DNA from: CAMDPA01 sp965223035
GTDB taxonomy: Bacteria; Pseudomonadota; Alphaproteobacteria; Rhizobiales; Hyphomicrobiaceae
DNA length: 64,000 bases
Assembly: GCA_965223035.1 (NCBI GenBank)
Contig: OZ244980.1
Location: forward strand, 3,410,001 to 3,474,000
Reading direction: 5' to 3'
The notes under the pieces are model-generated. The model saw only the letters and a list, made by a program, of their open reading frames with translations. It was not told the DNA's origin and did no database searches. Both the position numbers and the translations under genes were made by a program. Positions 57,435-64,000 of this stretch are shown one piece after another. The number at the start of each line of letters is the position of its first letter. The stretch's first letter is position 1.

Positions 57435-58679
57435 TTAACCGAACCGATCGATGCGATAAGGTCGCGGATCGGTAAATGGCTCCTCACCGCACATCATTTC
57501 GCTGAGCAACCGGCCCGATACCGGCCCCAGGGTAAACCCCAGGTGATGATGTCCAAAGTCGACCCACAGGCCATCCCGTCCCGGCACCGGACCGATTGCG
57601 GGAAGCATATCGGGCAAGCAGGGTCGGGCGCCCAGCCACGGCGCGTCGTCGACCCGATCGCCCAATGGAAACAGCGCGCGCGCAAGCGGCTCGGTCTGTT
57701 CAAGCTGCACCGGCGTCATCGGCGCGCCCTGGGCGGCGAACTCAGCGCCGGTGGTCAATCGAATGCCGCGCGTCATGCTGGCCAACACATAACCGTTCTC
57801 AACGTCGATGATCGGGCGCGACAGTCCAGCGTTGCCGCGCGCCTGATAGTGCATGTGATAGCCGCGCTTGACACCGAACGGCAACCGTACGCCCAGCCGG
57901 TGCATGTTCTGCCCGCTCCAAGGTCCAAGCGCGATCACCACCGATGGCGCCGTGATGGGTCCTTCCACCCGCTGCACCTGCCAGCCATCGGCCACCTGTT
58001 GCAAGGTCGTTGCATCGGCGGTGACGAAGATCCCGCCACGTCGTACGAACAAATCGGCATACGCACGGCCTACCGCGCCCGGGTCGGCGACGCTAACCGG
58101 CTGCGGCATCAAGATTCCACCGGCAAGCGGACCGTTCAGATTGGGCTCGAGCGCTGCGATCTGCTGAGCGTTGAGCGTTTGCGAGACGACGCCATAGGTG
58201 GCGCGCGCCGCCTCATCGGCCGCGATGTCGGCCGCCAATAGCGCCTCGCGGCGATAGACTTTGAGATAGCCGGTGCGACGCATCATATGGGCGATCTCGG
58301 CCGCCTTCATCAATGATGCGTGCTCATCCACCGAGCGTTCGACCAGTGGCTTGGCCGCCGTCGCCGTCGCGCGGATCCGCTCCGGCGTGCCATGACGCCA
58401 GTACTGATAGAGGAATGGCGCAATCGACGGTAACGACCGCCATTCAAGGTGGGATTGCGGTGAACGGTTGAAGGCCGCTGTAAGCATGCGGGAGAGATCG
58501 CGGGGAAACGCATAAGGCATGATGCCTTCGCGCTGGATTAAGCCGGAGTTGCCATAGGAGGTCTCACACGCCGCTGGCCGACGGTCGATCAACACAACCT
58601 CGCGTCCGCGCCGCTGCAAGGCGAGCGCGGCCGATACGCCGACCATGCCGGCACCTAACACAATCACATCGGTTCGCAT
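57435..58679 (-). CDS. FAD-dependent oxidoreductase (D-amino-acid dehydrogenase, DadA-like)
   Basis: A 414-residue flavoprotein. The Rossmann dinucleotide fold is at the start (VIVLGAGMVGVSAALALQRRG, G9-x-G11-x2-G14), followed by LIDRRPAACETSYGNSGLIQ, the 'YGNSG' region of DadA-type enzymes. The later ALGPWSG and GYHMHYQ segments belong to the substrate half, and the C-terminal DFGHHHLGFTLGPVSGRLLSEM is the FAD-domain closing motif. It probably oxidises a D-amino acid or other amine at the membrane. It is upstream of the UbiD gene on the same strand, and divergent from purB. Confidence 0.88.
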   Translation of the reverse strand: MRTDVIVLGAGMVGVSAALALQRRGREVVLIDRRPAACETSYGNSGLIQREGIMPYAFPRDLSRMLTAAFNRSPQSHLEWRSLPSIAPFLYQYWRHGTPERIRATATAAKPLVERSVDEHASLMKAAEIAHMMRRTGYLKVYRREALLAADIAADEAARATYGVVSQTLNAQQIAALEPNLNGPLAGGILMPQPVSVADPGAVGRAYADLFVRRGGIFVTADATTLQQVADGWQVQRVEGPITAPSVVIALGPWSGQNMHRLGVRLPFGVKRGYHMHYQARGNAGLSRPIIDVENGYVLASMTRGIRLTTGAEFAAQGAPMTPVQLEQTEPLARALFPLGDRVDDAPWLGARPCLPDMLPAIGPVPGRDGLWVDFGHHHLGFTLGPVSGRLLSEMMCGEEPFTDPRPYRIDRFG

Positions 58680-58867
58680 GACGACAGGATATACCGTTCC
58701 GCTCGTTGTCGCCCAGTGACACGTTTGCTAAGGGGATGACCAGACAAGACGGTGCCGGGGCGCGATTTGCGATAGATGCCGCCCCACGATGGCACGCCCG
58801 CCTCCGCAACCGCCCGCGCGATGCAGTCTGTCGACCTCGGTTTGAGCGCCTTCAGCAAGGACACCGC

Positions 58868-60175
58868 ATGATCCCCCGTTACAGCCGACCGGAGATGGCT
58901 GCCATCTGGGCACCGGAAACCCGCTTCCGTATATGGTTTGAAATCGAGGCATACGCCGCTCAGGCCTGCGCGGACCTCGGCATCATTCCACGTGAGGCCG
59001 CCGACGTCATCTGGGACAAAGGCTCCAAGGCGCAGTTCGACGTCGACCGCATCGACGCGATCGAGCGCGTCACCAAGCACGACGTGATCGCCTTCCTCAC
59101 CCACTTGGCAGAGCACGTCGGCGAGGACGCGAGGTTCGTTCACCAGGGCATGACGTCGTCCGACGTGCTCGACACCTGCCTCAGTGTCCAACTTGTAAGA
59201 GCCGCGGACATCCTTCTGGCGGACATCGATCGTCTCCTGAGCGCGCTGAAGGTGCGCGCGTGCGAGCACCGGACGACGCTCACCATCGGCCGCAGTCACG
59301 GCATCCATGCGGAGCCAACAACTTTCGGGCTGAAGCTCGCCTACGCCTATGCGGAGTTCGACCGTGCCCGGCAGCGCATGCAGGCCGCGCGCGAAGAGGT
59401 CGCCACCTGCGCGATCTCCGGCGCGGTCGGTACGTTCGCCAACATCGATCCACGTGTGGAAGCCCACGTCGCCAGCAAGCTTGGTCTGACCCCGGAGCCG
59501 GTCTCGACCCAAGTGATCCCGCGCGACCGCCACGCCATGTACTTCGCCACGCTTGCGGTGATAGCTTCCTCGGTCGAACGGCTAGCCGTTGAGATCAGAC
59601 ACCTGCAGCGCACCGAGGTGCTGGAGGCGGAGGAGTACTTCTCGGAAGGCCAGAAGGGCTCCTCGGCGATGCCGCACAAGCGCAATCCCGTGCTGAGCGA
59701 AAACTTGACCGGACTGGCCCGCATGGTCCGCGCCTTCGCCACGCCGGCGATGGAGAACGTCGCGCTTTGGCATGAGCGTGATATCTCCCATTCCTCCGTA
59801 GAACGCATGATCGGTCCCGATGCCACCGTGACGTTGGACTTCGCGCTTACCAGGCTGGCCGGCGTGATCGAACAGCTGGTCGTTTACCCAGAAAGAATGC
59901 AGCACAACTTGAACCGCCTCGGCGGCCTGGTCCACTCCCAGCGGGTGTTGCTGGCCCTCACGCACAAGGGTGTTAGTCGCGAGGATGCCTATCGCTTGGT
60001 GCAACGTAACGCGATGCCGGTGTGGCGCGGTGAAGGCGACTTCCTCGATCTGCTCAAATCAGACCAAGAGGTGGTGGCTGTGTTGTCCGCCGCCGAGCTC
60101 GATCAGCTGTTCGACCTCGCCTATCACACCAAGCACGTTGATACGATATTCGCCCGCGTGTTCGGCAAACCATGA
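58868..60175 (+). CDS. purB: Adenylosuccinate lyase
   Basis: The protein has 435 residues from MIPRYSRPEMAAIWAPETRF, with AAGGA before the ATG. It cleaves SAICAR and adenylosuccinate in purine synthesis. The fumarase/aspartase-superfamily signature GSSAMPHKRNP is at about 264-274; the first region RSHGIHAEPTTFGLKLA carries the catalytic histidine region and QGMTSSDVLDT the phosphate region. The tail LFDLAYHTKHVDTIFARVFG is that of the short PurB type common in alphaproteobacteria and Bacillus. A longer frame to 58706 has no family character. It is divergent from the DadA-like gene. Confidence 0.96.
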   Translation: MIPRYSRPEMAAIWAPETRFRIWFEIEAYAAQACADLGIIPREAADVIWDKGSKAQFDVDRIDAIERVTKHDVIAFLTHLAEHVGEDARFVHQGMTSSDVLDTCLSVQLVRAADILLADIDRLLSALKVRACEHRTTLTIGRSHGIHAEPTTFGLKLAYAYAEFDRARQRMQAAREEVATCAISGAVGTFANIDPRVEAHVASKLGLTPEPVSTQVIPRDRHAMYFATLAVIASSVERLAVEIRHLQRTEVLEAEEYFSEGQKGSSAMPHKRNPVLSENLTGLARMVRAFATPAMENVALWHERDISHSSVERMIGPDATVTLDFALTRLAGVIEQLVVYPERMQHNLNRLGGLVHSQRVLLALTHKGVSREDAYRLVQRNAMPVWRGEGDFLDLLKSDQEVVAVLSAAELDQLFDLAYHTKHVDTIFARVFGKP

Positions 60176-60438
60176 TCGTGTGATGGTGTCGGTCGAAGCT
60201 GCCAACAGCCGCCTACCAACGATCAATCTCGACGCTCGAAGCGTTTGGCGTGGCGTAGGCTTTGCGGTTCACGTGCTGCACGCTTTGCTCACTGCGGGTC
60301 GAGACAAGCGGCGCACATCGCCTCCGGCTAATCCAAATCGCAACCATGCTAACACTCAATTGCGCAATTGTTCGTTTTTGCACTTCCCGGACACGGTCAA
60401 CTGTTATTAGTGTAGGGCAGGATCTGGGAGTCACGACG

Positions 60439-60807
60439 TTGCATGACCGTCATCATACTTCGCGCAGCGTGCGAGCTGGTCGACCACACCACGGCTCGCG
60501 CTTGCGTCGTGATGGGCGACATAACGTGCGTGCGCGGCGTACCTGCGGTTATGAGCGGCGCGATTGGGTCAACGCCGGCAGGCTTTCCAATCCCGTTGAA
60601 GCGCAAGCCATACTGCCGTCCGTGCATGATGACGCACCGGCGCCACGCGCGCGCTTGCTGTCCACTCGCGTGATCTGGTCGCTGCTCGGCGCGGCCGCCC
60701 TGGCAGCGTTCCTGGCAACCATCCTGACGCGCTCGCCGCCCGCCCAGTATGCGCCATCCCTCGATGCCACGCATGAGGGCTCCTCCACGGCTTCACAGTG
60801 GCGATAA
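60439..60807 (+). CDS. Possible small single-pass membrane protein
   Basis: A 122-residue frame from a TTG codon preceded by GGGAG about 8 bases away. No ATG in this frame fits. The first 80 residues are basic and histidine/arginine-rich (LHDRHHTSRSVRAGRPHH), and the last third has one membrane helix (VIWSLLGAAALAAFLATIL) followed by a short Pro/Ser-rich tail. No family is recognised. The high GC content leaves many frames open here, so the gene is uncertain; the helix and the Shine-Dalgarno-like site are the only support. Confidence 0.35.
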   Translation: MHDRHHTSRSVRAGRPHHGSRLRRDGRHNVRARRTCGYERRDWVNAGRLSNPVEAQAILPSVHDDAPAPRARLLSTRVIWSLLGAAALAAFLATILTRSPPAQYAPSLDATHEGSSTASQWR

Positions 60808-60917
60808 GCTGATGGTCATGCGCCATCGCGCGCCACCAGTGCGATGCAGCCGGCAGCCGTGGAACGCGACGGTCTGAGGATGATGCGACCGCCCTGCATC
60901 AATAACGTTGCTGAAGT

Positions 60918-61028
60918 GAGCTGGAACCATCGTGCTCCCCCACCCGGCCATCCAATGGTCCGCTCGTGTGGGCGACAGGTAGGGGAGCGGACCGGCAAGG
61001 CTGATCGGCTTGAGGCGGGAATGATCCA
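60918..61028. repeat. GC-rich dispersed repeat, family 2, well-preserved copy
   Basis: Blocks in order: GAGCTGGAACCATCGTGCTC, CCCCACCCGGCCATCC, AATGGTCCGCTCGTGTGGGC, GGGGAGCGGACCGGCAAGGC and GATCGGCTTGAGGCGGGAAT. It agrees with the reference copy at 39219-39335 in block order, with the last inverted pair reading as an imperfect one. Confidence 0.6.
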
Positions 61029-61099
61029 ACGGCGCGCGTGACATTGATGGGTCCACCCCGTTGGCAATCGCGCCTGAACTGGTGATGGAACGTTTGACG

Positions 61100-61120
61100 G
61101 CAAGCCTGTGTCAGGCTTGC
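61100..61120. repeat. Perfect 9-bp inverted repeat with 3-base loop
   Basis: GCAAGCCTG, loop TGT, CAGGCTTGC. It is a compact hairpin without a following U-tract on either strand, so a simple intrinsic terminator is not shown. It lies about 170 bases past the stop codon of the enzyme gene at 61293. Confidence 0.6.
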
Positions 61121-61172
61121 GAAGTTCGGCACGGCAATGCCATCTCTGCCGGTCGAACTCGCGGGCAAGGTC

Positions 61173-61208
61173 GTGTTCAATCGGACGTGTTGCAGTCCGA
61201 TTGAACAC
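61173..61208. terminator. Perfect 14-bp inverted repeat, possible 3' hairpin
   Basis: GTGTTCAATCGGAC, loop GTGTTGCA, GTCCGATTGAACAC. All 14 pairs match. It is 85 bases downstream of the thiamine-diphosphate enzyme gene (minus strand). No T-run follows in either direction, so it may be an mRNA-stabilising structure or a factor-dependent terminator. It is distinct from the CTAG repeats, although ATCGG/CCGAT also occurs in their hairpins. Confidence 0.45.
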
Positions 61209-61292
61209 AGAGCGTTGTGCGATCGTTAACGGCTGCTGATCGGCGCGCCTCAACTTGAAGCGCGACACCGCGGCCAACCCGATACCGCCGTT

Positions 61293-63086
61293 TTAGATGT
61301 ATTCGACCAAGGGGCGGCGCACGTATTCCGGCGCCACCACGATGTCAATCACCCATTGCTTGCCGGCCTTGACCGCCTCGATTCCGCGCTTCAGCGCCGC
61401 CGGTACGTCGGCCAAATCCATCACCGGGCCTTCACCGTCCCAGCCCTGTGCGCGCGCAACGCCGACCAGATCCGGCGCAGGCTCCTCGATGCGCTGTCCG
61501 ATTGGCGCATTCTCGATCGGACGCCGCCGTAGCTCGGCCACATGGCGTTGGTGTTCCTCATCGTTGAAATACGATCGATTGTTGGTGACAATGACCAGCA
61601 GTGGCACCTTCTGATTGGACGCACTCCACAGCGCGTTACAGCCCATCATGAAATCGCCATCACCCAAAACAGCGATCGGTATGCGCCCCGGTTGAGTGTC
61701 ACGCAGCGCCAGCGCCGCACCAATCGCCATGCCCGGCCCCGCACCGACGCCGCCGCCGCCATTGGAGCCCAGGAAGTCGAGCGGATGCTCCATCTGATTG
61801 GCATTCGGCGGCCAACCGAGCGACCGGGAGATCACGCACACCGTCTCGCCTTCGACGGCAGCCGAGAAGAGGCGCGCGACGTCGGCGACCAACGGCGCAC
61901 CCGATGTCTTGTCCGGCGCGGCGATCTTGGGCACCGCACGCGGCTCCGGCTTGGGTCGCTTGACGGCTCCGGCGGCACCCAATCCTTCCAACAGCGCTTG
62001 GACGCCGGTCTCGGTCACCACCGGCAACCACGCATCAACCGCTGGCAGCAGTTGATAGTCCATATTCCAACCGCCATGCATCAAGTGATCGTTGGAAACA
62101 TTGATGACCGCCGCGCTCTGTCCCGCGCCCGGAGGGAACGCTTGATTGATGGTCCCGGCCGGGTCGACCCAATCGAGCGCGATGATGACATCGCTCGCTT
62201 TGAACAATTCGACGATGTTGGGTCTGAGCCGCCACGGCACCTCACCGGCGTACAGCGGATGGGTCGTTGGAAAGCTTGCCGGGTCCTTGGAGCTGGTGAT
62301 CACCCGGGCGCCAATCCACTCGGCGAGCTCGATGCGCTTTTGCCAACCCTCCAGCCCACGCGTGCAGCGGCCCGACAGAATCAACGGATGCTTGGCGCCG
62401 GCCAACAGCTTGACGGCTGCATCGATCGTCGCCCGCGGCGGCTCAGGGTCCGCAGGGGGTTGGAAGCGACTGACGTGCTCCAGGCTGGGCGCCGCATCCA
62501 CCGGCATTTCCTGGACCGCCGCATCGAAATTGACGTAAACCGGCCCACACGGCCGCGCCTGGGCAATCTGGAACGCACGACGAAGCGATTCCACCGCCGC
62601 CCCCGGTGATGCGGGTTGGTCATCCCATTTGGTATAGCCGCGGATCAACGCGCCTTGATCGGCCGCGGTATGTATCCAGTCGATCCATGGCCGCCGCTTC
62701 ATCGCATCAACCGGTCCGGTGGCGCCCAAAATCACAACCGGCGCACGGTCGCACCACGCATCGAAAATGCCCATCGTTGCGTGCATCAGTCCGACGTTGG
62801 AATGGACTATCGCAATCAGCGGCTGGTCGGTCACCTTGGCATAACCGTGGGCGATGCTGACCGCATGCTCCTCGTGCATGCATACGATCATCTTTGGGTT
62901 GGTATCGCCGAGGTAATTCACCAGACTGTCGTGCAGTCCGCGATAGCTGGCGCCCGGATTGAGACAAGCGTAAGGAACATTTTGCTCGCGTAGCGCGGCG
63001 GCGATCACGTCGCTGCCCCAAAGCGTATTGCCACTGCCGCTGTCAGCGGTGACCCGGCCACCGGCGTTAGATGGTTGATCCGACAT
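61293..63086 (-). CDS. Thiamine-diphosphate-dependent enzyme (acetolactate synthase/decarboxylase-like)
   Basis: A 597-residue enzyme with the three-domain layout of the pyruvate-decarboxylase family. The catalytic glutamate E72 lies in MHEEHAVSIAHGYA. The central domain follows near 225-370. The ThDP/metal motif G-D-G-D-F near 471 ends about 25 residues later in TNNRS (VLGDGDFMMGCNALW, read in part). It belongs with acetolactate synthases, benzoylformate and oxalyl-CoA decarboxylases; the specific acid is unknown. It lacks a valine-binding regulatory partner gene nearby. AGGAAG precedes the ATG. It is followed across the intergenic hairpins by no gene and is preceded by the TcuB-like gene on the same strand. 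Confidence 0.88.
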   Translation of the reverse strand: MSDQPSNAGGRVTADSGSGNTLWGSDVIAAALREQNVPYACLNPGASYRGLHDSLVNYLGDTNPKMIVCMHEEHAVSIAHGYAKVTDQPLIAIVHSNVGLMHATMGIFDAWCDRAPVVILGATGPVDAMKRRPWIDWIHTAADQGALIRGYTKWDDQPASPGAAVESLRRAFQIAQARPCGPVYVNFDAAVQEMPVDAAPSLEHVSRFQPPADPEPPRATIDAAVKLLAGAKHPLILSGRCTRGLEGWQKRIELAEWIGARVITSSKDPASFPTTHPLYAGEVPWRLRPNIVELFKASDVIIALDWVDPAGTINQAFPPGAGQSAAVINVSNDHLMHGGWNMDYQLLPAVDAWLPVVTETGVQALLEGLGAAGAVKRPKPEPRAVPKIAAPDKTSGAPLVADVARLFSAAVEGETVCVISRSLGWPPNANQMEHPLDFLGSNGGGGVGAGPGMAIGAALALRDTQPGRIPIAVLGDGDFMMGCNALWSASNQKVPLLVIVTNNRSYFNDEEHQRHVAELRRRPIENAPIGQRIEEPAPDLVGVARAQGWDGEGPVMDLADVPAALKRGIEAVKAGKQWVIDIVVAPEYVRRPLVEYI

Positions 63087-63227
63087 GAGCGCTTCCTGTG
63101 CTGTTGGCTGTTACCACGTCATTCAAAGGGAGATCTCAAACCCTGTCCACACGCTTGACCGGGGCCAAACATGGCAATGTCCGAGCAATCAAACACGAGC
63201 AGGTCTGTTTTACGACGCGCCATCGCT

Positions 63228-64000
63228 TCACTCGAAGCTAGCGGTGACGCTTGGCCGCCGCTGTTCCAGCGCATGACGCACGAGCGCCGCGAAGCGGTAA
63301 ATCGCATGCACGAACTTGCCATAGGGCAGCATCACGAACAGGCCCAAAACCACCCCCAGATGGACGGCCAGCAGAATGCCCATCCACTCCGTGCTGCGCC
63401 ATATCAAAACGGCAAAGCCGGTCAGGCTGGTCAAGAACAACAGCGCCAGAAAGCCGTCGTCCATGCCGCGTTGGCGATCGTCCTTGAGCATCGGATCTGC
63501 CCGGTAGCGTAACCATAACAAGCCAGCCGGACCGATCAGCAGCCCGATGCCACCGACGGTGCCTAACACCACGGTCAAGCTGGCGAGACCATAAGGCGCC
63601 TGCCAGCCGAGCAGATAGTGCTTGAATGTCCCTACCGTGGTCGCGGCGAAGCACAAAAGGAAGCCATAAAACGTCAACTGATGAAACTCCTTGCGGGCAA
63701 ACGTCGGCCGTTCGCGCGGATAGGTGCAGCCTTCACCACCACCATCGAGATATTTCAGCGTCAGGGCATCCCACATCGCCTGGCCGAACGCACCGGGCGA
63801 AGCGAAATCACCCATCTTTTCGCCCATGTCGGCCCAGAATTGGCGAAAGCCCATCGCGAACGCGACCAACACGAACACCGCCGCCAGCCCGAAGATCGTC
63901 ACCATCGCTTCGTGCGAGATAACCTGATAGAACGCGCCGGGGCCGACATGTCGACCGAACAACGCATCGGGGCTCACCGTCCAGAACACACCGAACACAA
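63228..64000 (-). CDS. TcuB-like (tricarballylate utilisation/CitB) membrane protein, C-terminal part
   Basis: The frame is open to the window edge, so only the C-terminal 257 residues are seen. It carries about five to six membrane helices: ISHEAMVTIFGLAAVFVLVAFAMGF, FHQLTFYGFLLCFAATTVGTF, LASLTVVLGTVGGIGLLIGPAGLL, GFLALLFLTSLTGFAVLIW and WMGILLAVHLGVVLGLFVMLP. The stretch FHQLTFYGFLLCF with KHYLLGWQAP and a late HLGVV matches TcuB, which oxidises the reduced FAD of TcuA using a haem and Fe-S clusters. The N-terminal ferredoxin part lies beyond the window. A GTG at 63998 is not the start. It is upstream of the thiamine-diphosphate enzyme gene. Confidence 0.8.
   Translation of the reverse strand, partial: VFGVFWTVSPDALFGRHVGPGAFYQVISHEAMVTIFGLAAVFVLVAFAMGFRQFWADMGEKMGDFASPGAFGQAMWDALTLKYLDGGGEGCTYPRERPTFARKEFHQLTFYGFLLCFAATTVGTFKHYLLGWQAPYGLASLTVVLGTVGGIGLLIGPAGLLWLRYRADPMLKDDRQRGMDDGFLALLFLTSLTGFAVLIWRSTEWMGILLAVHLGVVLGLFVMLPYGKFVHAIYRFAALVRHALEQRRPSVTASFE

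Larger units (their letters stand above)
60808..61292. other. Intergenic region with repeats and hairpins
   Basis: About 480 bases without a supported gene. It contains a family 2 repeat (60918-61028), a 9-bp perfect hairpin (61100-61120) and a 14-bp perfect hairpin (61173-61208). The hairpins lie beyond the end of the thiamine-diphosphate enzyme gene, which reads toward them. Confidence 0.55.

Overview
The window is GC-rich chromosomal DNA from an alphaproteobacterium, most likely of the order Hyphomicrobiales. This rests on gene content and order: a DUF2865 secreted protein, cobaltochelatase cobS/cobT beside a J-domain protein and a BolA protein, the glnD-mutS/maeB block, and the cluster purM / DUF2066 protein / CDP-alcohol phosphatidyltransferase / Hda-type AAA protein. 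No plasmid, phage or CRISPR region is seen. The only autonomous mobile element is one IS5-family insertion sequence.

Layout. At 0-8.3 kb there is the end of a DapA-family aldolase, a secreted trypsin-like protease, and a housekeeping run on the minus strand (tmk, holB, metG, tatD, MBL hydrolase) preceded by a D-Ala-D-Ala carboxypeptidase. At 8.4-10.3 kb lie the DUF2865 protein and a GNAT acetyltransferase. At 10.5-15.2 kb is a complete branched-chain-amino-acid-type ABC importer (livH-M-G-F plus binding protein). At 15.2-23.6 kb is a looser region with small secreted or membrane proteins, an orphan TctC-like binding protein, a second GNAT, a Nudix hydrolase, a metallophosphoesterase and a MATE exporter, interleaved with many repeats. 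At 23.7-32 kb are glnD, mutS and maeB. At 32-39.7 kb are a phasin, small hypotheticals, the IS element, a TetR regulator with a divergent membrane protein, and DUF3891, RidA and VOC proteins. At 39.7-49.2 kb are tRNA-Thr, the ion-channel fusion gene, hda, a pgsA-like gene, a DUF2066 gene, purM, an acyl-CoA-synthetase-like gene and purN. At 50-64 kb are a cytochrome P450, cobT, cobS, a J-domain protein, bolA, a UbiD decarboxylase, a DadA-like oxidase, purB, a thiamine-diphosphate enzyme and the C-terminal part of a TcuB-like membrane protein.

Two things stand out. First, the gene at 40032-42251 encodes a signal peptide, a LivK/ANF-type periplasmic binding domain and a complete Cys-less pentameric ligand-gated ion channel (Pro-loop motif and four membrane helices) in one polypeptide. 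Its start overlaps the hda stop codon. This looks like a bacterial chemoreceptor channel with a solute-binding domain as its sensor. Second, the window is packed with a palindromic repeat family bounded by CTAG (at least 17 copies). In six genes a CTAG of this kind supplies the TAG stop codon, and in two more the reading frame runs into the repeat and ends there. A second, more degenerate GC-rich repeat family often sits next to it. The IS element has inserted at the TA of one such CTAG.
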